This document shows positions 21,892 to 33,410 of a DNA stretch of 64,000 nucleotides, piece after piece. Position 1 is the first letter of the stretch. The number at the start of each line of letters is the position of its first letter. Source of the DNA: an uncultured bacterium (GTDB lineage: Bacteria; Patescibacteriota; Gracilibacteria; Absconditabacterales; Absconditicoccaceae); the NCBI GenBank assembly GCA_937862565.1, contig CALMFT010000033.1:1-64000 (forward strand), in the 5' to 3' direction. The notes beneath the pieces are model-generated. The model was not told where the DNA came from, did not search any database, and saw only the letters and a list, made by a program, of their open reading frames with translations. The position numbers and the translations under genes are program-made.

Positions 21892-24800
21892 ATGAGTGCT
21901 TGTGCTAAAACAAAAGCTTTTACAGACCACTTCTGGAACAACCGTTCCCTACAACTCGATCATTCAAATCTTAAACTGAATCCTGTTGTAAAAGCTGTAA
22001 GAGCATTACACGACTCGCTTAAGGATGCCCTCTATAATGGAGGGCTTTCTGAGCGTTATAATGTATGGAAGAGAACCATAAAATGACCAGACTTAATCTC
22101 TCAAGCAGACTTCGATGCTAAAATGGCTAATGGGTTAATAACTCATTCACCAAAAGAATCACCTGCTAGCTTACTATTCACTAGAATAAAAAAAGCTGAA
22201 AGAAATCTTCTTGCAGGAGAAAATGCTTTCGATTTCAATAAGCAATGAGGATTAATTGATTATGAAAACATCGATCCAGAAATTAAAGAGTTCTTCTCTA
22301 GTACTGCTGAATTTCATCAGTATATGGATTCAAGATACTCTCTATACCAAACACTGCAAAACACAGGAATTGATCTAAGAAAATACTATGCTCTCAGTAA
22401 TGCTCAGTCAAAAGATTTTGCTTTAAATCTACTTAAAGATCTAGAAACAAACGAAACTCTAGCTATAATGACACACTTCAAAGATGTGCCTGCTACAAAG
22501 TTTAACGACTATGAAGAAGCTCTTACTGAATCAATGTGGAATGAAGTTCCTACTCCATTAAGAACAGATGCACAACGAAAAGAAGTAGAATCTCTAGCTA
22601 AAGATATGCTATTTCAATCTCGTCCAGACAACCAGCTAGTTCAATTAATGGAACAACTTCACCACGCTGTTCGTAATATTGTTATCCCTCTTAAATATAC
22701 TGTAGGTGTTACAGCAGGGCAAGTTCTGTTAGTATCAAATACAGTAATGGGGGCAGTACAGCTCTTCTCACGTAGTAAAGGACTTGAATCAATTATTAAC
22801 TCTGAATTAATTAAGCTACTTCAGGATGACGCTGGTATTCTAAAATCAGAAATGAGACTAGATGCTAATGTTGAATTCGGAGAAGGTTGGATTGATACAC
22901 TCGGAGCAATGGTAGCTAACCTACGTAAAAATAATGAAACACTTAACACTGTTACAAAGGGTACAGCTCGTGTACTTCAATGAGGATGGCATAACATATG
23001 GGACCTAGCTTCAGACCCTTGGGCTAAAAGAACTGCACTAGCAGAAGCTATGGCTGAAATGGGAATTGACGGTTACAATATTAAAGAATTTGAACGCCAA
23101 TACAAAGCTTGAAATATGATGCCTAACTTACTTGATGAGATTAGGGTTCGTGCTCACGATAAATACTCTGCATTCTACACCAACTCAAAAACAGCTTCTC
23201 GTACCACAAATAGATTCTCTTCATCAATGTACCTACCAGTTAACTTTATGCAGGGTTATACAATGAAAAGAGCTGCACAGATTATCACATCTGTAACAGA
23301 ATTATCTAACGCAATCAAAGTTGGTAAAGTAACAGACATTAAATCATTTAAACGTTGGATAGACGGACCAGATGGATGAGAACTTAGAAATATTATTATG
23401 ACAAGCTTACTCGCTTGAAAAGTGGCAGTATATGTTGAAACAAATCAATCTGAAAACCAATATCTTCCTCTTGAACAACGTCTTGAAAAGATTAAAAACT
23501 ATATGTACGGACTTAACGATTACGTTAACGCTGGACAAGGGTCTCTACTTGGTAGACTAATAACAAATACCATTAAATATGGTACATCAGAGTACGTTTA
23601 CGTTGACTCTCAATGAAACGCAGTAACTGAATACGGATGAATCTCTGGTGCAACTCTAGGATTCTTAGAAGAATCTATAAACTCTATGTATCGAGAGTTC
23701 AATGTATTTGCACTAGCACCTACATTACTAAACGGTATGAGAACATCAGTAGGATTTGATTTCGCTATTGAAGCAACTGATAAAGAACTTGGTAGAGTTA
23801 TTAATGGTATCGGAAGATACTCTCTCAGTCCTGGTACAGAGGTCTACGGTATGAAACCATATCCTGAAGCAGGAGATGATGTATCTGAATGGCTAATGAT
23901 AAAGAATGAAACTAATCAATCAATGAAACTTGCAGATAAACTTCGTACAACAGAAGATATCTCACAATTCATTGAGGCTCCAGGAGAACACACTTGGAAG
24001 TACTTAATGAAGAATCTTGTTCCATTTAAAGTTGCTGGTAAGTTCTTTAATACTCCTCAAGACATTAACAAAGAAGCAGCTTACGAACTATTCCAAAAAT
24101 CAGTAGAACGTGATCCAGTTGCAAAAGATTTCTATAACGGAGTCTTCAATGCAGATGTACTATACACTGCACAAGAAGCAATGGATATGTGAAAACCAGA
24201 ACTAAACAACGTAGATGGTCTATATAAATCACTTACCGCATTCAATAATATTGAAATGTGAAATGATACATTAATGAAACTTGGATCAGAGTACGGTATC
24301 AGTGATGGAACATTTGATGCTATAATGCAAAAGCTGGTAGAAGATGTCGGTCCACAAACATACCAAGCAATGATAGTTGAAACTAATCCAAAGATAAAAG
24401 ATAGACAAGCAGCTATACTTCAAGCAACAGCAGAAGCTAAGCTACCTTGAGCAGGAAGAATGATGCTATGATTCATAGCTAATAAAGAATATATGGCAGA
24501 GTTAAAAGAAAGATACAACGTAACAGACGACAGACTTATTTCTCCTATAGCTAGAGAAAACCTACAAAAAGCAATCATTGCTGAGTACGGTAACCAACTA
24601 ATGCTTACTGATAAATACGCTCAAGTTCAATACCTCGGTCTAAGGGCTAAACAGCTACACCCAGGATTAATAGATGAGAATCCTGAACTAACTAGAGTAG
24701 TAAACTCTACAATGATAACAGATATGTTAATACATCAATCTGCTAAAAATGGTGATCTCAATGCTAGATATCTTGGTTCAGTATTATCTCTCGCAGGTAA

Positions 24801-25521
24801 ATATATGCCAGATAATCTTCGTTTACCTATAATTGAAAAAACATTCTATGGTATAGATAAAATGAATGTATCAGAAAACGCTAAAAACGTGCTTAAAACG
24901 GGCGTTTGACTTTGAAACGTAGACTTTATCGGAAAAATAGCTAAAGACCCTGTAATGGGCAAAAAATATGCTTCTACAGTGAATAATGTACTTAACTTAA
25001 TATACAATACTCAAGAAGCTAACTCAAAACATCCAAATCCACTTGCACTTGATACAAATGACTTCGATAAAAAAACTGGTAAAGCTTACGGTAAATGAGC
25101 TTGAAGTTACGGATCATTTAAAAAAGACAACAAGTCTATTGGAGCTGCAACTAATAACAGAGAAGAACCAGGAGATAAAAATGTTCAAGATAATGCAACA
25201 GCAAGAGAAGTATTGTCAAAAAAACTAGTATGACTAGCACCATTTAAAAGAAATAAAGTAGTAAATCTTACAAATCATAATGTAGATTCATATAAAAATT
25301 CACCAAAAAATCCACTTGCAGAGTTCTATGTAAAGACATTAGAATCGCAAAAACAGGGTGCAGAATCAAAAACACTTGATAATTCTGTAGACGTGAGTAA
25401 ACTAAGTCAACAACCTAAGCCACATTCAGCTAAAATTGGATACAAATCCAAGAAATGGAAAACAGCTAAACTTGTTCTTCCTAAGGCTAAAAAGGTTAAG
25501 CCTATTACTTACAAATGATAA
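21892..25521 (+). CDS. Giant 1209-residue protein, partner of the 2447-residue protein
   Basis: The gene begins at ATG 21892, right after the preceding TAA, in another frame; both ends of the junction look normal, so these are two genes and not a frameshifted one. The product is long and mainly helical with hydrophobic stretches near residues 260-280 and 570-600, and a very basic Lys/Pro-rich C-terminus. No catalytic motif is recognised. It is probably an ejected internal virion protein like its neighbour, though located outside the leftward structural block. A hairpin lies inside the coding sequence at 22027-22045. The stop overlaps the next ATG (TAATG). Confidence 0.75.
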
Positions 25522-25820
25522 TGTCTACAGAACTTACTACAACAGATACCGCAACTTCCATAGTTCGCAACGATGGTCCTAAAAAAGATTCAATCGTAGT
25601 AGCTATGGAAGATCACGGAATTACTGATGATTACATCGCAGAAACAATGAAAGATATAATGGATAACGCTGTTACAGCTAATCCTAAAACAGGTGACTTA
25701 CTTGTTGATTATGGTGTTAGATTACAAGCTGTAAGAGCTTGGCACAAAATAACAAGTGGTAAACCAGATATCTCAATTCAAATTGCTAATGTATTTCCAA
25801 CTGGTGCCAACATTCTTTAA
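25521..25820 (+). CDS. Unknown 99-residue protein
   Basis: The gene starts in the TAATG overlap with the giant protein gene. The product is acidic to neutral with no TGA codon and no recognised family. A helix-rich middle (Y-I-A-E-T-M-K-D-I-M-D-N) precedes a segment resembling D-Y-x-x-R-L-x-A-x-x-x-W-x-K. That order recalls small phage proteins with terminase-small-subunit-like helices, but the similarity is too weak to assign. Confidence 0.65.
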   Translation: MSTELTTTDTATSIVRNDGPKKDSIVVAMEDHGITDDYIAETMKDIMDNAVTANPKTGDLLVDYGVRLQAVRAWHKITSGKPDISIQIANVFPTGANIL

Positions 25821-25831
25821 CCCCCTCTCTT

Positions 25832-26080
25832 ATGTCTACTATAGCAGAACCAACATCTCTTACCGAAGAAATGGATGACGCATTCTTTAACTTTATGTTA
25901 TCAGAATGATTCTATATCCGTGAAGGTACAGGTGTAATAACAAATCCAAGTTACCCTTATGATCTAGCCTACGTCACTGGAAGGTGGATGGCTCAGAAAA
26001 AAGAACAATTCGGTACTACTACTAACAACCCTACACAATGAACGATGACCTCAAAATCAAAAAAGAGTTCTTCACGTTAG
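25832..26080 (+). CDS. Unknown 82-residue protein
   Basis: The frame runs from ATG 25832 to TAG 26078-26080 with two TGA codons. It has an acidic N-terminus, aromatic-rich middle and a Ser/Lys-rich tail (S-K-S-K-K-S-S-S-R). No family is recognised. Its end overlaps the helicase gene by 43 bases. Confidence 0.55.
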
Positions 26081-27339
26081 AGTCAAAAGAAGAGAGTAGA
26101 TACACGGACTTCAAAAAAAAGTATAGACTATATACTCGTAAATGAGAATTCCTACCATCAGCTCGCTACATCTATGACCGATTAGAATGTCCCCAAGTTA
26201 AGGGACTTTCTTTTGGTATAAAATATTTAGGTAAACCAACGGAAGAACAATACCACGTTATCAGAACAATCCATAAAAGAAATCAAGAATATAAATATGG
26301 ATGTGGACTTATAATAATGGGAACAGGTAAAGGTAAGTGACATATAGCAATGCAAATAACAACGCTAATGCACACTAGCACACTTATCCTATGCCACAAT
26401 ATACAAACACTTAAAGAAATGATTCAGAAATTTAAAGAGTTTACAAACATAACACCAGGAGTTTTCTACGGAGAAAAGAAAGATCTACAAGAAGTTACTA
26501 TTACTACTCACAAATCATTCATTCAAGCTAACTGACAGCTAGGTGATTTTGAAGTAATTATATACGATGAATGTGATTATTCGTTGGACAAAAATATGTT
26601 TCAAGCACTAGCACAAAGCTGAGCAAAATATTTATACTGAATGACCTGAACGCCTTATAAAAAAGAACTTAGTACAGAAGATTTTGAAAAGATTTTTGGT
26701 AAGCGAATAATCTGCCAGACTATAGAAAAATACAACATAGTACCAGAACATATACACGTCTACAGATACAAAGCACCAGAGCCTTACGTTTACGAAAACT
26801 GGGCTGAACAAAGAGCTGAAATGTTTAATAACAAAGAACGATTAGAATACCAAGTTAGATTAATTGCTCACCATAGTAAAACTTGAAATGGCTCACTAAT
26901 ACTCTCAGAGAGAATAGAGGAGGTTAACAACATCTACGAAGCCCTCTTAAAGAAATGACTTAAGGTAGCAATGATAACAGGAGAAACTAAACCAAAAGAC
27001 GATAAAATAGTTATAGAAGCTCTTGAAAAAGGAGAGTTTTCCATTATAGTAGCGACAACAGGAAAAGTAGCTCGCTGAGTAGATATTCCTATTATAGACA
27101 CAATCTTTATGTTCGCTTGAGTACAATTTGAATGAACTATCGTTCAAGCAGTATGAAGAGCATTACGCAAACATCCTAAAAAAGAGCGAGTTCATATAAT
27201 TGACTTCTCTGATGATGAATGTAAGAACCAAAGATATCAACGTGTTAAGGCATACCAAAAAGAGTACTGACTTAATCCTAATAACATTACCATTAACAAA
27301 CCTCCTAAAAATGCTTCCCGTACTCAACTCTCATTATAG
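26038..27339 (+). CDS. SF2 DNA/RNA helicase (UvsW/DEAD-like)
   Basis: 433 residues with the full SF2 motif set: Walker A G-T-G-K-G-K-G at 95-101, D-E-C-D at 177-180, G-M-T-G-T-P at 201-206, A-T-T-G-K-V-A-R-G-V-D-I-P around 345, and Q-A-V-G-R-A-L-R at 370-377. Four invariant glycines in these motifs are encoded by TGA; reading TGA as Trp would break motifs III, V and VI. It probably unwinds or anneals phage DNA in recombination or replication restart. It is followed by a homing endonuclease gene overlapping its end by 29 bases and a resolvase-like nuclease. Confidence 0.9.
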
Positions 27340-27829
27340 TATAACAAAAGAATGAGTAATTATTAATACTGAAACTGGTCTTATAATGAAATCAAGAATA
27401 GTAAATGGGTATAAAGTAATAACTCTAACTATACTAAAAAAACGTAAAACTTATTATATTCATAGACTATTAGCATTTGCTTATATTCCAAATCCAGATA
27501 ATAAACCACATATTAATCATAAAGATAAAAATAGACTTAATAACGACTTAGACAACTTAGAATGGGTAACACAATCAGAAAACAACAAACACTCTTGGAT
27601 ATGAAGAGTACAATCAACTAACCAAAAAATTGCATCATCAATAAATTGAAGAAATAATTGAATTACTGTATATCAATTTTCAAAACAATGAATATTAATA
27701 GCACAATATAATTCAACAAGAGAAGCATCAAAAATAACCAATATAGCACACACATCAATATGATACGTATGTAATTGAAAAAGAAAAACTGCTGGAAAAT
27801 TTACTTGGTCCTATATTCTTAATCCTTAA
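27311..27829 (+). CDS. HNH homing endonuclease with NUMOD-type DNA-binding repeat
   Basis: 172 residues. The N-terminal part (Y-I-H-R-L-L-A-F-A-Y-I-P-N then I-N-H-K-D-K-N-R-L-N-N-D and N-L-E-W-V-T) is the HNH_3 homing nuclease core with the H-N-H residues intact. The C-terminal part (V-Y-Q-F-S-K-Q-G, Y-N-S-T-R-E-A-S-K, W-S-Y) is a NUMOD1-like DNA-recognition module. ATG 27311 is chosen because it gives the complete N-terminus; it overlaps the helicase end. A selfish free-standing element inserted between two DNA-repair genes. Confidence 0.88.
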
Positions 27830-27833
27830 ACAT

Positions 27834-28229
27834 ATGCTACCTATAATTGAATGTAAAAATATTAAAATCCAAAACGAAAAAGCCTTCCAATGATTTCTCA
27901 CTGAGAGGCTCCGTAAAAATGGATGGTTCGTAGCTAAGTTCTCTGACCAAGCAATGGGCTACAAGCCGTATGACTTCGTATGTGAATACAAAACAGGTTG
28001 TTACCACGTTGAACTAAAATACGTTTCTAAGACAGATAAGGTCTTCTATAAGTCTAAGATACGTCCTAATCAACACGCTTCGATGCAACTTATATCAAAG
28101 TATAGACCAGAATGAGCACTAATAGGCATATACGTAGCAGAAGATAAACGCTACTATATGTTTACATATAATGATCTTATGGCACTTATGAAAGATAAAA
28201 CATCTCTAGATTTAAAAACTCTAGCATAA
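27834..28229 (+). CDS. PD-(D/E)XK nuclease resembling Holliday junction resolvases
   Basis: 131 residues. After an N-terminal helix, the sequence reads Y-K-P-Y-D-F-V-C-E-Y then Y-H-V-E-L-K-Y-V, the D...E-x-K active-site pattern, and later R-P-N-Q-H-A-S-M-Q-L, the Gln-containing helix seen in RecU/Hjc-like nucleases. It could resolve recombination or replication intermediates before packaging. It is the last rightward gene before the bidirectional terminator. Confidence 0.7.
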
Positions 28230-28232
28230 ATT

Positions 28233-28263
28233 AAAACCGCACCAATTAAGGTGCGGTTTTTTT
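28233..28263. terminator. Bidirectional terminator between convergent units
   Basis: AAAACCGCACC (28233-28243), loop AATTAA, GGTGCGGTTTT (28250-28260) form a perfect 11-bp stem with T-runs on both strands. It separates the rightward block from the leftward virion/lysis block. Confidence 0.93.
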
Positions 28264-28357
28264 AAATGAAAGCGTACGAACAAGGAGTAGCATAACTCAT
28301 AAGAGTTATAAAGCTAATAAGACAATAGAATCATAAACGCATAAGTAAGTTTTAGGA

Positions 28358-28903
28358 CTAAAACACAGTGTTAATTACTGTGGTTAGTGACGCTGCACCT
28401 TTACTCCATACATCATCAATGTCATCCATATTAGATATAAATCCAAGCTCAATAAGATAAGCTACAGGAGTTGTATCACGGCAGAAGCCAAGACGACCAA
28501 AACGAGTACTCGTATCAGGTTTAGCACCACGTGCTATGACTCACATTCATTTTTCAAGTGTCTTAGATATCTTATCACAAGTGCTAGCCATCTTAGGATA
28601 ATCTCAGTGATAAAACACTTCGTTACCAGAGGCTACAGCAGGACCAGAGTTCATATGTAGTTCAATACAAATATCTCAGGTCTTTGCGTTCGCATTGATA
28701 AACTTTATACGGTCCTGTAGATTTAATCCTTCAGGGAGAATAGAAAGTTTATGCTTACCAGCATATGTTTTTAAAAGTTGATTAGCAACTTTTCGTACCA
28801 CCTGATACTCAGTGAATCCATTGCCAACGGCTCAGTTATCACGAGTTACAGAGTACCAAGATGTTCGAGCATTGTTATGCCCACAAGAAATGAAAACAGT
28901 CAT
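28358..28903 (-). CDS. N-acetylmuramoyl-L-alanine amidase (Amidase_3), endolysin
   Basis: 181 residues. Motifs of zinc-dependent Amidase_3 enzymes are present in order: F-I-S-C-G-H-N-N (zinc His), G-F-T-E-Y-Q-V (zinc Glu), C-I-E-L-H-M-N-S-G (zinc His and substrate Asn), and Y-L-I-E-L-G-F-I-S-N (catalytic Glu). No signal peptide is seen, so export would depend on the holin-like protein at 30775. It cleaves the stem peptide from MurNAc and would act at lysis. It is the last leftward gene and lies just ahead of the bidirectional terminator. Confidence 0.9.
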
Positions 28904-28928
28904 AGGACAAATAGTATAAGGGTAAAAA

Positions 28929-30332
28929 TTATTTTTGCAAACGTTTGAATTCAAAATCAACCGTTCAGTGCTTATTGGTGCGGATTACTAAAAATCAAGT
29001 TTCAGAGTGTAAATTCATACTTTTATCGTAAGAACCAACTCAAGCAAGTGCTGGTACTTTAATATTAGTGAAATTACGTCATTCAGAGGCTCGTAGCGTG
29101 TGTTTATCACCAGAAAGGATAACATTATAGGCTGAGAGGTTTCAATACGTTATAACGACCTTTTCTGGCTGTTGACGATCCATATTGCCATCTCAGTGAT
29201 GAATAATATAATGTATTCCATCAGCTTCAAATGTTGCAGCGTGTGAGTTATAATAATTCACTGTAGCAACATTATTCAGTCATCGCTTTAACATTTCATA
29301 GATTACAAGACCACCAACACGTTCTTGATCCTTCTCTTTTTCAATAGACATTCTATCGTGGTTACCAGTGATACCAGTAAAGATGACTTTCTTGTCACCT
29401 TTTTCAACAATGAATCTAATCATACGTTCAAAGATTTCAGATACTCTGACTAGTAGATTGAATCCATACATACCAAAGTCGTGGTCAGTACCAAATGCAA
29501 TCTGGTTAGAGTGCATACCATCTCAGGTAAATGCTTCAGCAAGATCACCAAGACAAGTAATATAAATAGTATCAGCAGGTGATGCGACACAATAGTCAGC
29601 AACCTCTCATAATCTATTTAGAATCTTATTCGTCTCAAGTTTACCAATATGTATATCAGAGATAACAACGTGTTCAATATTAGATGAATGGCGTTCTAAT
29701 ACTTCTATAAACGTTCAGTCGTACATCGGAACGTAGTCTTGAACAGCTTCCTGAATTCTTTGAGTAAAGTAATCCAGATTACCTTTAGCCTTAAACGCAG
29801 CTTTCGCTTCTTTCTTAAACTTACGATCGTGAGTATAAGTAAGTCGTTCAACTAAAGTATCGTGATGAGTCTCAATAGCATCATCGATTCGTCCATCTAA
29901 TTCCTCTTCAGTAGAGTTGTCAGCAGTGAATGGTGATACTACGTGTGAATACTTATTCAATCGGAACGCTCTTTTTATTGCGTCCCAGGCTTCTGGCTTA
30001 AATTTATACTTGTGCATAATCTGTTGTTGAGACAAATTATTACCATATATAGAGTAATCAGCAAAGATACCGTCTATTTCATCAATAGAGAATGAAAAAG
30101 GTCACACAACATAACGATTACCATTAACTTCATATAAAGGATTATCCTCTACGGCAGCATTAACAGAAACGGAAATATCTTGTGTAACCAATGATATATA
30201 GTCATCATAAGCACAGCCAGAACCAAAATGTTCAACCATTTCATTACGAATGATTCAAAAATGTGTTCGTTTATGCTGAACTTCAGGATAACGTGCGAGA
30301 ATGTAATCAATTTTGCGTTGCTCGATAGCCAT
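28929..30332 (-). CDS. Calcineurin-like metallophosphoesterase
   Basis: 467 residues from ATG (28929-30332, reverse). The C-terminal two-thirds has the metallophosphoesterase set: S-D-I-H-I-G-K, C-L-G-D-L-A-E, G-N-H-D-R, H-H-G-D-G-N and S-G-D-K-H-T, the last replacing the usual G-H-x-H by G-D-K-H. The N-terminal 150 residues look like DNA-binding or helical accessory sequence (R-R-N-E/K-rich, with N-N-L-S-Q-Q-Q). Phage enzymes of this type often act as DNA exonucleases or phosphatases. An internal TTG at 30033-30035 could be taken for a start, but upstream sequence is clearly coding. Confidence 0.82.
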
Positions 30333-30514
30333 TACTTGGTTGTGTTAATCGGAGTAAAGTTTGGGATAGCTCAATAGTTCTGACCAGGTTCCATTTCCCG
30401 TGCCTCAGCATCATCAAGTATTTTGCTAGCCCTTTGACGAGCTACTTCTCTCCAGTGATGTTGTATAGCGGCAGGAACAGTATCATCTTCATACTCTAAT
30501 CGTTCAGTAGACAT
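30332..30514 (-). CDS. Small 60-residue protein
   Basis: ATG at 30512-30514, stop overlapping the phosphoesterase start by one base. The peptide is acidic at first and then helical (H-W-R-E-V-A-R-Q-R-A-S-K-I-L-D-D-A-E-A-R). No family is recognised. Tight coupling to neighbours supports it as real. Confidence 0.6.
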
Positions 30515-30518
30515 ATAA

Positions 30519-30734
30519 TTATATGTTAGGAAAGTAAGCATCAACAACCTGTCTATAAGAAATATTCATTATTTTCTGATACTCTTCATAAACAAAATCT
30601 TTAATCTGATAAGCATCAATAGGTCTTATTTTTAAAACCTCTGGCTCATTAGCGTGTTCCCACCCAATTTGGGTAAGAATATGCTTTTCTCAATTAGAAA
30701 ATTTTGTAAAGTAAAGCGTTGCAGTGTTAGGCAT
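30519..30734 (-). CDS. Small 71-residue protein
   Basis: ATG at 30732-30734 to TAA 30519-30521 with one TGA. Mixed composition with aromatic residues (I-G-W-E-H, Y-E-E-Y, Y-F-P-N-I). No family is recognised. It lies between the holin-like gene and the 60-residue gene in the same operon. Confidence 0.6.
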
Positions 30735-30774
30735 AAAAAGATTATAGAAAAGATAATAAAAAAAGCAATATAAA

Positions 30775-31110
30775 TTACTTTTTGAGAGACATTAAATCAG
30801 CAAGAGCCTGTTTAGGATCTTTACGATAACGTGCAATAAAATGTTGTACAATATCAATAATTTGTACATAGAAAATACCTAGTGTGAACCCAATAACCGC
30901 TTCCATTCACCCTGCATTAGTACCAAAATAATGCTCAACTAAAGTTTGAAGAATAGGAGTAGTATAATAAGTACCAGACGCAGATATAAAAAATGCCATA
31001 TATCTTTCGGTAGGGGTGGCATTTGGACGTAAATAACGAAGCGATGCAGCTCATCCAAGTATTGAAGCAATTGCGAGAGACAATTTAAAAGTTGAGAAAG
31101 GTTCTTGCAT
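30775..31110 (-). CDS. Holin-like small membrane protein
   Basis: 111 residues with three predicted hydrophobic segments (about residues 9-22, 35-55 and 67-85) and a positively charged C-terminus (R-Y-R-K-D-P-K and L-K-K). Size, topology and position a few genes before the amidase fit a holin that permits endolysin access to the wall. Holins share little sequence, so this rests on topology and context. Confidence 0.65.
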
Positions 31111-31169
31111 AACAAAAAAACGTAATGTGTAATTACGTCTAGGCTAAGAGTTTTCTAAAAAAAAGCAAA

Positions 31170-31538
31170 TTATTTTACAAAGTTTCAGGCATCCTTTCAC
31201 TTGAAGTGTAAGCCAATAAACAGCCCAAAACAAAAAATATTTCTAAACCAAAATCAGGTCCAGTCAATACGATCCTTTACGTAAAAGGAAAACCAAAGAT
31301 CTGCATATAATTTCATTGTACGAGTACCTCAAAATTCACATAAAATATCGTGAACTCAGCAACCATATTCAATCTCTTTAAAACAGATTTTTCCTTTATC
31401 AGGAATAAAATGAGGAACACTTTCAAGTCATAAAAAAAGCTCAGAAAATGATAATTTTCATTTCTGTCAGCATCAGTTTATAACTCATTGCGTGACACCA
31501 AATTCATAGATGCGTTTAATAGAATCAAAGATCTGCAT
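31170..31538 (-). CDS. DUF1353-like phage protein
   Basis: 122 residues with many TGA-encoded glycines. The segment S-V-P-H-F-I-P-D-K-G ... G-C-G-V-H-D-I-L-C-E ... Y-A-D-L-W-F-S-F-Y resembles DUF1353 phage proteins, in which S-V-P, H-D and A-D-x-x-F are conserved; the match is partial. The C-terminal 40 residues are aromatic and hydrophobic and may insert in membrane. Position beside the holin-like gene suggests lysis or tail-tip association. Confidence 0.5.
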
Positions 31539-31539
31539 A

Positions 31540-32334
31540 TTAAAGAGGAATAGAGATATCACCAAGATTAAGAATAGTATCACCAGTTTTAACAGTAGCT
31601 TCAAGTTGAGCAGCCTGAGTAGGACTTAATCATCCACTCTCCGTAAGACTTCTAACAGTATATTCCCAAACAGCTTGAGCAAGAGCATTGAGGTCAACTC
31701 AACCAGATGAAGCAGTATTAAGTTTAGCTCACATAGTATTTGCTATATTATTTTCTGTAGCAAGTGCTGACCATACTGCATTCGCTAATCATTCAGGAGA
31801 TAATTCCGTAAATGGATTCATCGAACCAGACATAATTCATAAAGCAAATATATTCCCAGAGCCACTAACCGCTATAGTGCTAATACCTGTTCAAAACGCA
31901 TTTGCTCATATAGTTCAAACAGCTCATAAAGTTATTCAACTAGTTCCTGTAGCATATAAAGATCATACAATTTCACCAGTAGAAGTAATAACAATATTAC
32001 ATATACCTGTTGCTGAAACTACTAAAGATAGATCAGCAAGACCAGTAAAACTAAAACTAGAACTACCTGTTCAATTAACTCACATCACAGCATTACCAGT
32101 ACTAGACAATTCATTTTCAGAAAAACCAACTACATAACCAGCCTTTCTAGGTAACATCCAACCAGAGTAATACCCCACTGGAAGTCCCCACTGGTCTGGT
32201 ACACTTACCTCGGAAGAATAAATAGCTCGCATTTGTCCATTCTTTTGAAAATTAGCAGGAACATTTGAAATAATATTCCCTCAAAAGAACATACCAGGCG
32301 ACTTATGGATGACAGAGTAGTTTCAGAGTAACAT
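31540..32334 (-). CDS. Virion structural protein (264 residues)
   Basis: A glycine-, serine- and threonine-rich beta-type protein. The C-terminal 80 residues read N-A-V-W-S-A-L-A-T-E, then L-N-A-L-A-Q-A-V-W-E-Y, a pattern common at the ends of phage appendage proteins, and it finishes I-L-N-L-G-D-I-S-I-P-L. Fifteen or more TGA codons are read as glycine. It belongs to the leftward structural operon and overlaps the next gene upstream by one base. Probably a minor tail or appendage protein. Confidence 0.65.
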
Positions 32335-32492
32335 TAGTCGTTTTCGATTAGTGGAATTATTCAAGGAAATCGTAATTCTGTTGCTTTTGTTGCAAGGAAT
32401 AATCTTTCTTCTTGTTCGATAATTTTAGCAAAAGCATAACGATCAGTATCGATATTCTCTGCTACAAGTTCGAGAAGTCTGTGTGCATTCAT
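32334..32492 (-). CDS. Small 52-residue protein
   Basis: ATG at 32490-32492; the stop overlaps the next gene's start by one base. The peptide is helical with heptad-like spacing (L-L-E-L-V-A-E-N-I then F-A-K-I-I-E-Q-E-E-R-L-F-L). No family is recognised. Confidence 0.55.
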
Positions 32493-32502
32493 ATAAGTAA
32501 AG

Positions 32503-33402
32503 TTAATCTCACCAAGCTAAATCTAAGTGCCCATATAAGGCAGAATTGACAGGAGTAGCTGCTCCGTGATAAATCATCCATACAAGATTGGCTCAATCCA
32601 CAATCTGTGGCATAGAAGGAACCTGATTCATTAAATCTCTTTCGCTAGCTACACCAAGAGTAGTAATAGGAAGAGTTAAAATAGGCTTACATAGTCCAAT
32701 TGAGAACTCACCTGATACATACGAAGTCGATATAGTAACTGATTGTATTGAGCGAATACCTGCATCGCCTGATTGAAGAGGCATAAATGGTCAATATTTT
32801 CCTGCACCAGTTCCAGAGTAGAGAATTTGTCCATTTGGGCAAGCTGTTTTCCCTACTGGCAGAACTGCTGGTGTTGCTCTACCTGCTGTTCCTGCACTAT
32901 TCGTATATCCAATAGAAAGATTAGGAGTTGCAGCACCCATTGCTGTAGTATTAGTATTCCACATAAATGCCTGTACTCCTGCACCATCAGTATACCTTGG
33001 TAGAGTAACAGAATTGTTTAGTGTTTGAGCAGTAGTTGTAGTAACTGTTGAAACACGATAGAACCCAAGTAAATCTACAAGCATAAGAATACAAGGAGCT
33101 GTTGTAGGGGCTGCTGTGTATGCTGAGGCATTTATAACGTGTTTAGTAGCAGGAGATACATTACCCCCGTGCTGTATACCACCTGCACCTACTGTACTTC
33201 CAGAAGTAGCTTGGAATGCAAGATTAGTTCCTGTATTGTATATAGAACCAGAATCTGGATTACCAGCTCATTTAGCAAGAAAAGACCATTCTCAAGCAAC
33301 AGCTGCGGAAGTAGGTAACATATTCTTATTCCAGTCAACTCGTTTAAATTGACCAAGAGTAGAGGTTTTATTGATGAAGTCATCCATTGAAGAGAATCAC
33401 AT
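32503..33402 (-). CDS. Virion structural protein A of a tandem paralogue pair
   Basis: 299 residues. It has a small-residue-rich body with H-G-G-N-V-S-P, R-Y-T-D-G-A-G-V, G-Y-T-N-S-A-G and L-Q-S-G-D-A-G-I-R-S-I. The neighbour at 33411-34271 has the same landmarks in the same order, so the two arose by tandem duplication. The beta-rich composition and location next to the tail-fibre genes suggest a baseplate, tail-tip or capsid-decoration role. The start codon at 33400-33402 follows the previous stop by 8 bases. Confidence 0.7.
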
Positions 33403-33410
33403 ATAAGAAA

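Noticed and set aside
21700-21892. Programmed frameshift joining the two giant genes
   Set aside because: The first ends in TAA and the second starts with ATG one base later; there is no slippery heptamer, so two genes are simpler.
22027-22045. Hairpin GCCCTC-TATAATG-GAGGGC
   Set aside because: It is within coding sequence of the second giant protein and the following T-run is broken; a terminator there is unlikely.
31688-32137. 149-residue + strand frame within the virion block
   Set aside because: It is opposite a well-supported virion gene and has shadow composition (His/Val/Ala/Thr from reverse-complement codons).
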